Shown: in pieces, positions 48,571-58,099 of the stretch
Layout of the letters: each line of letters opens with the position of its first letter
Position numbering within the stretch: position 1 is the first letter of the stretch
Origin: Schistocephalus solidus
Taxonomy: Eukaryota > Platyhelminthes > Cestoda > Diphyllobothriidea > Diphyllobothriidae
Direction of reading: 5' to 3'
NCBI GenBank assembly: GCA_017591395.1
Contig: WEDG01000795.1
Coordinates: 186,001 to 250,000 of the forward strand
DNA: 64,000 nt
Position numbers and translations under genes: made by a program
The notes under the pieces: generated by a model
The model's input: the letters and a program-made list of their open reading frames with translations, nothing else
The model's database searches: none
What the model was told of the DNA's origin: nothing

Positions 48571-48858
48571 CCAGTCAACGCTGGTTATTATACAGCACTC
48601 TATGTTTGTCTTTAGTTACCATCGAGATAAAATGATATCTTCTGTCTCCATTGATGGAAATGCAGCTCAACTCAATTACCTCCGGAGCACAGTTCCCTTT
48701 AAATATGCTTGACGCACAACTACTGCAGTACCACTCTGCTGCCGGCTACCCTTCGCCAGTTCAACAATCAAAGGCTGTCATGGGTCGTTCGCAAGCCACC
48801 ACAGCGGTTGTAGGATCTGCGGCAGGCGCCTATGATTATCCACAAGTTTGCTACTATC
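48571..48858 (+). pseudogene. Host-like exon, left-arm copy, frameshifted
   Basis: Flanked by a CTTTTTTCAG acceptor and a C|GTGAGT donor. The encoded peptide includes LNMLDAQLLQYHSAAGYPSP, VQQSKAVMGRSQATTAVV and YDYPQVCYY: Gln/Ala/Tyr-rich, low complexity, and not assignable by me. Compared with the right arm it has an extra T in a CCCTTTAAA run (about 48701), which shifts the frame inside the exon. That makes this copy either a decayed duplicate or a base-calling error. Confidence 0.5.
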
Positions 48859-48859
48859 G

Positions 48860-51800
48860 TGAGTCCAGCCATATTTTTGTTTGCGCACTCCGAGGCTGCC
48901 GTTTTCTAGACTGTTGGTAGAGGCGCATCTTTGAAAACGTTCGGATGGGCTTTGGTTTGTCCCTTTTCACAGGGCTTGTTAACTAAGGCTGACAGAAAGT
49001 GTCACAAGAAACGCCACTCGAAAATGATTGGAGATGCCCAGAGTTGAACTACTCCCTGTCCCTATATTCTCAATCACCAACCTAACGCTCTTTTTTGTGT
49101 ATCACACTCATGCCAGAGCTACATTCTTGTCCACGCTTTACGTTTAGGCGGATTTTTCTTTATGTATTCAGGCTTAATTTCATACAATTTGGCCACCCTT
49201 CTCATCATATCTGGTTTTCTGTGATGTGACATGTCCATTTAGGGATTGTGACTGTTTGTCAACCATCTGAAGAGTTTTTCTCGGTTTTCACTGACTTCCT
49301 CCGTCATTTCTGTTCGTATTTAAACTCAGCTTGACTTAAGATGCTACGGGAGTGCCTTCACGCTAATCGGTCCATAACATAATAGTAGACCGCAGTATTT
49401 AACTTGTATTTTTTAATCTCTCTGTTCTTCCAGTAGCCACCCCATATAGCATCTGTTAAGACGTAGCCGCTTCCGCCTCGCTCAAGTTTTGGGTTCCTTC
49501 CGCTGTACATTAGATAGAAGATGACTGTGACAAGTATGCGAACCTACTCTATCCATGCATTATAATGGTGCTGTGCCAGGCACAGAATTCGTGCCGCTAG
49601 AGTCTTCTACCAGACTGTTTACATAATTTAATGGCTTTTGCAGTCATGTTAAAGTGTACTAACCGTGTTGAAGTCACTTACCTGCCTCTTTCCTTGCGCA
49701 TTCCTAATAGTTAACACTTATGACGTCTTTGCATTCATTTTGCAAATGTCATGCGTACGTGCCCTCTTCTTCGGCTTTTTCACTTAAGGGCCAAATCAAA
49801 ATGGTGGGGTTTCTTAATAAGGACGCCCGATGGTTGCCTTTTCACATGCTTTTGGAGAGTTGGGTCCTGCTTATGTGCGTCCTAGTGCAGCGCTGTTCTC
49901 TCTAAGCTGAAAAATGGGAACTTTTTTCAATCGTATGCACCTCGATGGCAGCAAGTAACTAAACCTACCTATGAACTTCCTCAGTTTTGCTATGGCTTTA
50001 CTCTAGGTGTACTATCCACAAAGAAACAGAAGAATAGAAATACCAACATTTCGCACAGCGGCGAGCAATCTGTAACCACGATATACTGTGCCCACCGTGT
50101 TATCTCATTGCCAGACAGACTGCGACTATCTGTGCGATCTTGTTGTCCTCAGCACCTGACACTAAGCACTTTTGTGCTACAGCTTACAGTTTGTCTTGTC
50201 AAGTAAAGTGACGTGCAGTCTGCTTTTAATCTTCCCCGGTGATGTTTAGGTGGTTAAATCCTCGGTTCCATTCTCTAGATGAGTAGATTACTTTATGCCC
50301 ATCATCCCGTACCCATAGTTTTCCGTTAAGTGAGAAGATGATCACTACCGCCGCCGCCTCCGGCACCCCAGAGTTAGGATGCAGCAGGTTTTAGTTCGGC
50401 TGGCTTGCACAACATTCACTTCACTGTTTTCCCAACCCCTGATGACAGGACTGAGTCGGCGCGCCTTTAGGTAAATCCATCAGCTGATCAGCCATGAAGC
50501 CTCTGTCTCTCGTGGACTACATTTCGGTGAATGCGTGACTGACGGTCTTCAGTACTGCCGTCGCTTCATTGCATGGAACAAAGGTGAGGCCACCTCATGC
50601 AAGGCCCATTCCGGGTTGAGGTGTGTCTTTTGGATCTAGTCGTTGAAGGGGCTTAAGCTCACTTCATCTACTGCCAAAGATTTGCGCCTAGAATAGAAGT
50701 CAGCCAACAGGATGCAAATCAAGACTGAGGTTTGGCTCGACTGCCTAATGACCAGTCCGTCCTGGCTCCCCGCCTTGTGGGTTGTTGTAGATGTCTCACG
50801 AAGAAAAATTCAGTCGACAATGAGCCGGTTTGACTGGTATGAACACCACTCAGCAGCACATAAATATTTCACTTTTTTCGACGGTTGGTTGGATGGCAAA
50901 CAGGGGGTTACTTATTCAGTCTCATTCAAATGCACCACCCTCGTGCCCCCGAGTTTTGCCGGATTGTTAAGATTAGCGACACATGGAGCGCAACACAGGC
51001 TACGGTAGCTTTGCAGGCGCTGCATACACACGCACACTGTCAGACATGCACAACATGAACATTTCCGCACAGACGGCACAGCTGCTGTCAGGTTTGTGCT
51101 TGCGTATGTGAGAGAAAACAGATCAAAAGAAGATCTATTTAACTGCAAGCAACAGCCTTCATTGAAATTTAAAGCACCGCTGCGGCAGCTTTTAACTGAC
51201 GTCATGCCTGCGTCTTCTTTTAAGCGCATAGCCGGCTTGTGTGCTGCCGTGAGGATCAAGAAGAGTGACTGGACTGTCTGCCGGCAATACTGCGACTTGA
51301 CCAGACGAACCAACGGCCTTTCTTGTTCTTAGGAGCTCCCAGAGTTTTACTAGAGTCGGCAGACAGTGATGTACTTAACCAGTTTTCCATTTATGTATGC
51401 TTTCGGAGGAAATACTGCGCATGTGCCAAGGACATGTGGGGCGTTATTTCCCTGCCCAGAGCCAGTGCAGTTAAAGCTGTAAAATGACTGGCTGCCTTAT
51501 CCCTACCAGCATTAGACTGCAATTCTCACCACGTGATTGACGGCCCCATTATATAAAAGTACAGAGTACAACACACGAGCTTCCTCAACCTGCGCTGCAC
51601 ATTTTATGTGGGAACCTAACTACGCAATAACTAGAATTGCATTGGCACTAACCGAAAAGATCTTCAAGGTGATCAGAAGAAGGACATGCATCATTTTCGA
51701 ACTCTATGGTCTGAAAAAATGTGTCATTCAAAGTCCCCAGACAATAGATTTTTGGCTAGTTTTGGCGTAAGATTTTTCTGGTAGAAATGCTATGCATATA

Positions 51801-51980
51801 TTCCCTTCTCTGTGAGACTCGATCCTCATGTGTTGTAACATCTGCGGGCCGGATATGGTATGATAACGGCTAATAAGTCAGTCACCCTGTCTTTGCTTGA
51901 TAATATATTAGTTGCTTAGCGGCTGCTAGTGGAGTCCGAGATCGAGACACAAGCCACAACTTGACGAGTGTGTTCCGTAA
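48860..51980. other. Left arm, unassigned sequence
   Basis: Open frames of 60-130 codons occur on both strands. One (51537-51770, 77 codons, MTAPLYKSTEY...) is also intact in the right arm at 58728-58961 with one amino-acid change. At the overall arm identity that is not strong evidence of a gene. No motif recognised. Confidence 0.4.
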
Positions 51981-51984
51981 AGCG

Positions 51985-52393
51985 ATCGGTGTTCGCCCCC
52001 TATCACCTGCACAGGACACTTATTTGCATGAGAGGATACCCACATCGTTTGCGACTGCCCGACAAGGAAGGGCCGCGAATTCCTGGTGACAATGCACTCA
52101 GACGTGGCATGCATTAACAGGCATATCCATTTGGATGCCAGTTAAAAATTTCTCAAGATCAAGTGGAAGGTAAAACAGCCACTATCGACCGGATACATAA
52201 AAACTCTAAACGTCTATTAACTCAAACTTTAGCCAATCATAAAATCTTGTGTTAGGCATTGCTTAAGGTTAACTGTTTTATGTACATTCCCATTTGTCTG
52301 AAGACGAAGTGCGGCACCAGATTCGAAAATTTGCACAATAAAGTTATTTGTTCCCAAAGAACTCAAGTTACTTTAATTAAATTTCTTTAGATG

Positions 52394-52395
<2 letters not shown>
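51985..52395 (+). pseudogene. PLE C-terminal fragment and 3' tail, left arm
   Basis: Plus strand reads THIVCDCPTRKGREFLVTMH then SDVACINRHIHLDAS, the conserved end of a PLE GIY-YIG ORF. A non-coding tail follows with 'GTCTGAAGACGAAGTGC' and 'CACAATAAAGTTATTTGTTC', ending at the TA tract. The orientation is opposite to the GIY-YIG fragment at 52.7-53.4 kb, so it is a second, separate PLE piece. The RT and the N-terminal half of the nuclease are not recognisable upstream. Confidence 0.6.

Positions 52396-52396
<1 letters not shown>

Positions 52397-52438
<42 letters not shown>
52397..52438. repeat. (TA)n microsatellite, left arm
   Basis: About 42 bases of alternating TA, directly at the junction between the two PLE fragments. 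Confidence 0.95.
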
Positions 52439-52440
<2 letters not shown>

Positions 52441-52518
52441 CTAATTGAAGCGAAAATGCGCGTCCCCGGGCATAACTACCAGAAGAAGAGGCGATCACGG
52501 GAACAATAGGTTTAATAT

Positions 52519-52565
52519 CCTGACGTTTCAAAATCAAACAAGATTCCATAGTCGGAGGTAGGTTC
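52519..52565 (-). ncRNA. Hammerhead-like motif in PLE terminal region, left arm
   Basis: Minus strand reads CCUACCUCCGACUAUGGAAU, a loop, then UGAAACGUCAGG. GAAACGUC with a two-base-pair stem III is the form described for hammerheads in Penelope-like terminal repeats. The CUGAnGA box is decayed (CCGACUA here), so it is probably inactive. Confidence 0.4.
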
Positions 52566-52659
52566 AGTACGGCGCCTCACAGTATTTATGGGTTCTGAAA
52601 ATGCTGGCTCTATAGCTATTCGTGCAGGGTGCACTGCAGGGGGGTGGGGGAGTTAATTT

Positions 52660-53440
52660 CTGTCCTGCTGATCATTGATTTGTTTTCTCCCTCGCCTCGC
52701 CTGGGGGCTGTTTCGGGATGGCAAGTGTCATTGACCTCGTCTGCATTGCCCGCGTTTGTTGTCCCGGACCCGCATGTCTGTTTCTCGTACCTCGTTTGCA
52801 TCTGTCCGTGCACGTCTCATCGGTGGTTGCTGAGTCGTTGCCGGTGTCTCCGTTCCTATCGGGTTGGAGACGCCCATCATCGGTGTTCGTACGCAAACTG
52901 TGTTCACCTGCGTCCACGTTCATGCCTGGCCGGAGGTCTTGCTGGTTCGTGTTCTCCGCGGTTATCCCATCGAATGTGTTGGTGTGTTGCATAGGTTCAC
53001 TCAGGCATGTGTTCTGGCTCGTTATGCGTTTGCTCGCGACCACGAACAGTCTGACTTCTTGCCTGCGATTCTGTTGATTGAGTCGCACTTCGTAAGGCCC
53101 TGGTAGGCCGCCGGGAGAATCGTACAGCGGTTAATGGAAGAAGGTATGGTGTGCCAGGCTTCGAGTGTTTTCTCTGGCTGTTTGGTCGATACCTCGGCCT
53201 AGGATTTCGGCGTCATGGAAAGAAAAGGTGTGTCCAGAGGCCGCACAGTGTTCCGCCACCAACGAGAGCTGATCCATCCGTTTTACGGCCCTTGCGTGCT
53301 CACTCATGCGGGTCTGTAGTCGCTTACCGGTCTCTCCGACATAGTTCGCCTCACAGGAACCGCACTGAACACGATAGACGACGTTGGCCGTTTCGCTGCG
53401 TGACAGGGGGCCTTTGGGTCTCATTACCAGACGACAAAGA
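52660..53440 (-). pseudogene. PLE GIY-YIG endonuclease, left arm, frameshifted
   Basis: Minus strand, 53424-53131: MRPKGPLSRSETANVVYRVQ, then CGSCEANYVGETGKRLQTRM and SEH. This has the VVY...YVG core, the catalytic Arg and the Cys-x2-Cys that marks PLE nucleases. The AEHCAASGHTFSFHDAEI block follows. A frameshift near 53131 leads into 53088-52672, a polar, Thr/Asn/Arg-rich C-terminal extension. The nuclease would cut target DNA to prime reverse transcription. It is fused upstream directly to a tRNA-hammerhead unit; the RT that should precede it is absent on this strand. Confidence 0.88.
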
Positions 53441-53582
53441 TCAGGGAGACCGGAATGGCCATTTCTGGCTTATTAGCCGTCATCAGCCAGTCATACCCAA
53501 TCCCAAGTGTGGCACACCTGGGATTCGAACCCGCGACCTTTGGTATTTAAGTCGAACGCTCTACCATTGAGCCACGGGCTCG
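53440..53582 (-). repeat. tRNA-hammerhead unit U1 (minus, tail missing), left arm
   Basis: The tRNA-like head is at 53511-53582 (box B GGTTCGAATCC, box A TGGCTCAATGG on the minus strand) and the hammerhead-like motif at 53448-53492. The unit is cut right after the motif, where the GIY-YIG ORF begins. Confidence 0.8.
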
Positions 53583-53620
53583 TTGTTTTTGTCGGTTGTG
53601 ATCGGGAATATGATGATTGT

Positions 53621-53805
53621 GTGGAGCTCAATGGTAGAGCGTTCGACTCAAATACCAAAAGGTCGCGGGTTCGAATCCCAGTGCCACGCTGGGATATAAC
53701 ATTTAACTACTACGCTTTGCAGACATTCCGGTCAATGTCTTCGGTTCCACCTTATCAACATAATGCTACACGTCGCTATGCGACCGCCTACGAGGCTCTG
53801 AGTCT
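53621..53805 (+). repeat. tRNA-hammerhead unit U2, hammerhead segment degraded
   Basis: The tRNA-like head (AGCTCAATGGTAGAGC ... GGGTTCGAATCCC) is well preserved. The following 50 bases do not match the other units and no CTGATGA is left. The tail from GGTTCCACCTTATCAACA is normal. The right-arm counterpart (56643-56842) has the hammerhead segment. Confidence 0.75.
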
Positions 53806-54105
53806 GAGCTCGTGGCTCAATGGTAGAGCGTTCGACTCAAATACTAAAAGGTCGCGGGTTTTGAGATCCCAGGTGTGCCACACTTGGGATTGGGTATATC
53901 GGCTGATGACGGCTAATAAGCCAGAAATGGCCATCCTGGTCTCCCTTTGTCTTTTCGGTTCTATCTTATCAACATATGCTACACGTCTCTATGCGACCGC
54001 CTACGAGGGCTCTAGTCTGAGCTCCAGGGCACAACGGAACATAAATGTTCCTTAAGCAGATCGGTGAGCCCCACACTATCATCATATTCCCGATCACAAC
54101 CGACA
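53806..54105 (+). repeat. tRNA-hammerhead unit U3, complete
   Basis: Head 53806-53880 with box A TGGCTCAATGG. The hammerhead-like motif is at 53896-53941: CTGATGA at 53903, GAAATGGCCATC with an AUC cleavage triplet. The tail includes GGAACATAAATGTTCC and ends GATCGGTGAGCCCCACACT. Unit period is about 305 bases. Confidence 0.85.
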
Positions 54106-54113
54106 AAAACAAC

Positions 54114-54385
54114 GAGCCCGTGGCTAAATGGTGAAACGTTTGACTCAAATACCAAAGGTCGCAGGTTCGAATCCCAGGTGTGCCACACTTGGGAGTGGGT
54201 ATGACTCAGCTGATGACGGCTAATAAGCCAGAAATAGCCATTCTGGTCTCCCTTGTCTTTGTCGGTTCCACCTTATCAACATATGCTACACGTCGCTATG
54301 CAGCCGCCTGTGAGCTCTAGTTTGAGCTCCAGGGCACAACGGAACATACATGTTCCTTAAGCAGATCGGTGAGCCCCACACTATC
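54114..54385 (+). repeat. tRNA-hammerhead unit U4, complete
   Basis: Head 54114-54188 (box A altered to TGGCTAAATGG, box B intact). The hammerhead-like motif is at 54203-54250, with GACUCAG facing CUGGUC in stem I. The tail hairpin GGAACATACATGTTCC is a perfect palindrome. The unit ends at a short TA run, beyond which the PLE RT frame starts. Confidence 0.85.
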
Positions 54386-54395
54386 ATATATATAT

Positions 54396-55267
54396 ATCGC
54401 TCACCTCGGACGCGACCACGACGGTCTGTTCAGCGACTCAATTCCTGCAACAGCTCCAGGGAGTGCAAATTACTGCAGACGAGGTGATGGTGTCATTCGA
54501 TGTCACCTCTCTCTTCACCGCGATCCCACAAGGCCTGGCAGTCGAAACGGTCAGCGAACTGCTCGAGAGCAGGTACAACGAGACGGATGAGACGGCAAAG
54601 GGGAGACATCTCATCCAGCTCTTAAAATTCTGCCTGAAGACGTACTTCACTTTCGAAGGAACAACGTATGAGCAGGTCAAGGGGACGCCAATGGGATCGC
54701 CACTTTCGGGCTTCATCGCAGAGGCAGTTCTCCAAAAATTAGAGACCCTGGTTTTCGCAAATTACAAACCGAAATTCTGGACTCGGTATGTGGACGATAC
54801 CTTTGTCATCATCGAGCGGGATATGGTCAAGGAATTTCATGACAGCCTGAATTCTATTTTTCCTGACATCCAGTTTACAATGGAGGTGGAAGTCAACAAC
54901 CAGCTGCCATTCCTAGACGTTCTCGTCCATCGAAAACCCTGCGGGGAACCTTAAAAACGACGGTGTATAGGAAGGCCACCAGTACCCGCCAAATCCTTAG
55001 CTACCATAGCAAACATCCGTCATGTCACAAACGCAGTTGTGTTCGAACGCTATACAAGGGATAAAACACACTGCAGCGAGCCAGGCGAAAGAAAGGCAGA
55101 ACTTCGATACCTCCAACGCCTCTTCATGGCCAACGGGTATCCCCGCAACTTCATCGAACGTAGCAGACAGTGCAGGCAAATCCGACGGCCAGCGACCGAA
55201 CAGCCAAAGATATGGCGAGCGTTGCCATACATTGACGGTGTATATCGAGGCGGTCTCCGTCGGTTGC
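54396..55267 (+). pseudogene. Penelope-like reverse transcriptase, left arm
   Basis: PLE RT, 5'-truncated. Motifs: VSFDVTSLFTAIP (A, about 54487), the YEQVKGTPMGSPLSGFIAEA stretch (B), and FWTRYVDDTFVI with the catalytic YVDD at 54787-54798 (C). A LPFLDVLV block (about 54904) and the linker to the endonuclease follow. One insertion near 54947 breaks the frame; the rest is open. In a complete PLE the GIY-YIG nuclease would follow at 55268, but the sequence folds back there. PLEs lack the LINE-type nuclease and prime at nicked or single-stranded ends. Confidence 0.92.
55177..55267 (+). other. 91-bp spacer at the palindrome centre
   Basis: Unpaired sequence between the arms. It is a coding continuation of the left-arm PLE RT: the frame reads QIRRPATEQPKIW then RALPYIDGVY, the linker normally found between RT and GIY-YIG in Penelope-like elements. 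The switch to the inverted copy is at 55267/55268. Confidence 0.85.
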
Positions 55268-56047
55268 CCTGCACTGTCTGCTACGTTCGATGAAGTTGCG
55301 GGGATACCCGTTGGGCCATGAAGAGGCGTTGGAGGTATCGAAGTTCTGCCTTTCTTTCGCCTGGCTCGCTGCAGTGTGTTTCATCCCTTTTGTATAGCGT
55401 TCGAACACAACTGCGTTTGTGACATGACGGATGTTTGCTATGGTAGCTAAGGATTTGGCGGGTACTGGTGGCCTTCCTATACACCGTCGTTTTTAGGTCC
55501 CCGCTGGGTTTTCGATGGACGAGAACGTCTAGGAATGGCAGCTGGTTGTTGACTTCCACCTCCATTGTAAACTGGATGTCAGGGAAAATAGAATTCAGGC
55601 TGTCATGAAATTCCTTGACCATATCCCGCTCGATGATGACAAAGGTATCGTCCACATACCGAGTCCAGAATTTCGGTTTGTAATTTGCGAAAACCAGGGT
55701 CTCTAATTTTTTTGGAGAACTGCCTCTGCGATGAAGCCCGAAAGTGGCGATCCCATTGGCGTCCCCTTGACCTGCTCATTCGTTGTTCCTTCGAAAGTGA
55801 AGTACGTCTTCAGGCAGAATTTTAAGAGCTGGATGAGATGTCTCCCTTTCACAGTCTCGGCCGTCTCGTTGTACCTGCTCTCGAGCAGTTCGATGACCGT
55901 TTCGACTGCCAGGCCTTGTGGGATCGCGGCGAAGAGAGAGGTGACATCGAATCACACCATCACCTCGTCTGCAGTAATTTGCACTCCCTGGAGCTGTTGC
56001 AGGAATTGAGTCGCTGAACAGACCGTCGTGGTCGCGTCCGAGGTGAG
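55268..56047 (-). pseudogene. Penelope-like reverse transcriptase, right arm
   Basis: Mirror of the left-arm RT. The frame 55655-55281 keeps DDTFVIIERDMVKEFHDS and PFLDVLVHRKPSGDLKTTVY, i.e. without the insertion found near 54947 in the left arm. A one-base insertion at a T run (about 55707) and other small indels break it between motifs B and C. The N-terminal motif A region lies at about 55940-55980, where a TGA replaces one sense codon. Confidence 0.9.
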
Positions 56048-56061
56048 CGATATATATATAT

Positions 56062-56335
56062 GATAGTGTGGGGCTCACCGATCTGCTTAAGGAACATGTA
56101 TGTTCCGCTGTGCCCTGGAGCTCAGACTAGAGCCCTCGTAGGCGGTCGCATAGCGACGTGTAGCATATGTTGATAAGGTGGAACCGACAAAGACAAGGGA
56201 GACCAGAATGGCTATTTCTGGCTTATTAGCCGTCATCAGCCAGTCATACCCAATCCCAAGTGTGGCACACCTGGGATTCGAACCTGCGACCTTTGGTATT
56301 TGAGTCAAACGCTCTACCATTGAGCCACGGGCTCG
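56062..56335 (-). repeat. tRNA-hammerhead unit U4', right arm
   Basis: Mirror of U4. Head 56262-56335; hammerhead-like motif 56201-56245 with stem I GACUGG/CUGGUC. Confidence 0.85.
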
Positions 56336-56369
56336 TTGTTTTTGTCGGTTGTGATCGGGAATATGATGA

Positions 56370-56642
56370 TAGTGTGGGGCTCACCGATCTGCTTAAGGAA
56401 CATGTATGTTCCGTTGTGCCCTGGAGCTCAGACTAGAGCCCTCGTAGGCGGTCGCATAGCGACGTGTAGCATATGTTGATAAGATAGAACCGACAAAGAC
56501 AAAGGGAGACCAGGATGGCCATTTCTGGCTTATTAGCCGTCATCAGCCAGTCATACCCAATCCCAAGTGTGGCACACCTGGGATTCAAACCCGCGACCTT
56601 TGGTATTTGAGTCGAACGCTCTACCATTGAGCCACGAGCTCA
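56370..56642 (-). repeat. tRNA-hammerhead unit U3', right arm
   Basis: Mirror of U3. Head 56571-56642, with one change in box B (GGTTTGAATCC); hammerhead-like motif 56508-56552 with an AUC cleavage triplet. Confidence 0.85.
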
Positions 56643-56842
56643 GACTAGAGCCCTCGTAGGCGGTCGCATAGCGACGTGTAGCATATGTTGATAAGGTGGA
56701 ACCGAAAAAGACAAGGGAGACCGGAATGGCCATTTCTGGCTTATAGCCGTCATCAGCCAGTCATACCCAATCCCAAGTGTGGCACCTGGGATTCGAACCC
56801 GCGACCTTTGGTATTTGAGTCGAACGCTCTACCATTGAGCTC
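56643..56842 (-). repeat. tRNA-hammerhead unit U2', right arm
   Basis: Mirror of U2, but the hammerhead segment is present (56719-56762), with the stem II loop one base shorter (GGCTATAAGCC). Head 56779-56842 is slightly shortened. Confidence 0.82.
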
Positions 56843-56884
56843 CACACAATCATCATATTCCCGATCACAACCGACAAAAACAAC

Positions 56885-57021
56885 GAGCCCGTGGCTCAAT
56901 GGTAGAAGCGTTCGACTTAAATACCAAAGGTCGCGGGTTCCGAATCCCAGGTGTGCCACACTTGGGATTGGGTATGACTGGCTGATGACGGCTAATAAGC
57001 CAGAAATGGCCATTCCGGTCT
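56885..57021 (+). repeat. tRNA-hammerhead unit U1', right arm
   Basis: Mirror of U1. Head 56885-56958 with one extra A after box A; hammerhead-like motif 56976-57020. It is fused directly to the GIY-YIG ORF. Confidence 0.82.
56976..57020 (+). ncRNA. Representative hammerhead-ribozyme-like motif of the SINE unit
   Basis: 45 nt: GACUGG (stem I 5'), CUGAUGA (core), C-GGCU-AAUA-AGCC-A (stem II), GAA, AUGG-CCAU (stem III, perfectly palindromic without a loop), U (cleavage position, AUU triplet), CCGGUC (stem I 3', pairs with GACUGG). All invariant core bases are present except that position 10.1/11.1 is C-A rather than G-C. A loop-less palindromic stem III is the arrangement in which hammerheads act as dimers. 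Six further copies in this window: 53448-53492(-), 53896-53941(+), 54203-54250(+), 56201-56245(-), 56508-56552(-), 56719-56762(-). Confidence 0.6.
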
Positions 57022-57798
57022 CCCTGATCTTTGTCGTCTGGTAATGAGACCCAAAGCCCCCCTGTCACGCAGCGAAACGGCCAACGTCGTCTATCGTGTT
57101 CAGTGCGGTTCCTGTGAGGCGAACTATGTCGGAGAGACCGGTAAGCGACTACAGACCCGCATGAGTGAGCACGCAAGGGCCGTAAAACGGATGGATTAGC
57201 TCTCGTTGGTGGCGGAACACTGTGCGGCCTCTGGACACACCTTTTCTTTCCATGACGCCGAAATCCTAGGCCGAGGTATCGACCAAACAGCCAGAGAAAC
57301 ACTCGAAGCCTGGCACACCATACCTTCTTCCATTAACCGCTGTACGATTCTCCCGGCGGCCTACCAGGCCTTACGAATGCGACTCGATCAACAGAATCGC
57401 AGGCAAAAAGTCAAACTGTTCGTGGTCGCGAGCAAACGCATAGCGAGCTAGAACACATGCCTGAGTGAACCTATGCAACACACCAACACATTCGATGGGA
57501 TAACCGCGGAGAACACGAACCAGCAAGACCCCGGCCAGGCATGAACGTGGACGCAGGTGAACACAGTTTGCGTACGAACACCGATGATGGGCGTCTCCAA
57601 CCCGATAGGAACGGAGACACCGGCAACGACTCAGCAACCACCGATGAGACGTGCACGGACAGATGCAAACGAGGTACGAGAAACAGACATGCGGGTCCGG
57701 GACAACAAACGCGGGCAATGCAGACGAGGTCAATGACACTTGCCATCCCGAAACAGCCCCCAGGCGAGGCGAGGGAGAAACAAATCAATGATCAGTAG
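57022..57798 (+). pseudogene. PLE GIY-YIG endonuclease, right arm, stop-containing
   Basis: Mirror of 52660-53440. The frame reads MRPKAPLSRSETANVVYRVQ through SEHARAVKRMD, followed by a TAG where the left arm has CAG (Q). It then continues LVAEHCAASGHTFSFHDAEI, GRGIDQTARETLEAWHTIPS and SINRCTILPAAYQALR, the regular C-terminal end; here the stretch that is frameshifted in the left arm is intact. A further stop (TAG) follows near 57448. Combining the arms shows that the ancestral ORF was intact, but neither copy is. Confidence 0.88.
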
Positions 57799-57902
57799 GA
57801 CAGAAATTAACTCCCCCACCCCCCTGCAGTGCACCCTGCACGAATAGCTATAGAGCCAGCATTTTTCAGAACCCATAAAATACTGTGAGGCGCCGTACTG
57901 AA

Positions 57903-57947
57903 CCTACCTCCGACGATGGAATCTTGTTTGATTTTTGAAACGTCAGG
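57903..57947 (+). ncRNA. Hammerhead-like motif in PLE terminal region, right arm
   Basis: CCUACCUCCGACGAUGGAAU ... GAAACGUCAGGG. The core CCGACGA is one substitution from CUGANGA, GAAA is intact and the cleavage triplet would be GUC. CCU/AGG can form the start of stem I. Better preserved than the left-arm copy. Confidence 0.45.
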
Positions 57948-58025
57948 GATATTAAACCTATTGTTCCCGTGATCGCCTCTTCTTCTAAATTTATGCCCGG
58001 GGACGAGCATTTTCGCTTCAATTAG

Positions 58026-58027
<2 letters not shown>

Positions 58028-58093
<66 letters not shown>
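58028..58093. repeat. (TA)n microsatellite, right arm
   Basis: About 66 bases; same position in the mirror arm but about 24 bases longer. Confidence 0.95.
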
Positions 58094-58096
<3 letters not shown>

Positions 58097-58099
58097 CAT

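Larger units (their letters stand above)
46447..55176 (+). repeat. Left arm of a giant inverted duplication
   Basis: Pairs with 55268-64000 as reverse complement. Content from outside in: unassigned sequence, a splice-flanked exon, more unassigned sequence, a PLE C-terminal fragment, a TA tract, a GIY-YIG fragment (minus), the tRNA-hammerhead array, and a PLE RT (plus). In a sample of about 200 bases near the outer end I counted about six substitutions between arms. Discrete indels include about 90 bases (about 47993-48085) present here and absent from the right arm. The outer boundary is not determined because the right arm runs off the window. Confidence 0.93.

Noticed and set aside
51860..51900. 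Another tRNA-unit hammerhead (AACGGCTAATAAGTCAGTCA)
   Set aside because: It shares the GGCTAATAAG phrase but lacks both CTGATGA and GAAA; at most a remote relic.
55022..55408. Several 70-99-codon frames around the palindrome centre
   Set aside because: They are alternative-frame shadows of the PLE RT linker and its mirror.
53511..56958. Functional tRNA genes
   Set aside because: Boxes A and B are good, but the anticodon arm does not form a proper stem, and every head is followed by the same repeat body, so these are SINE heads.
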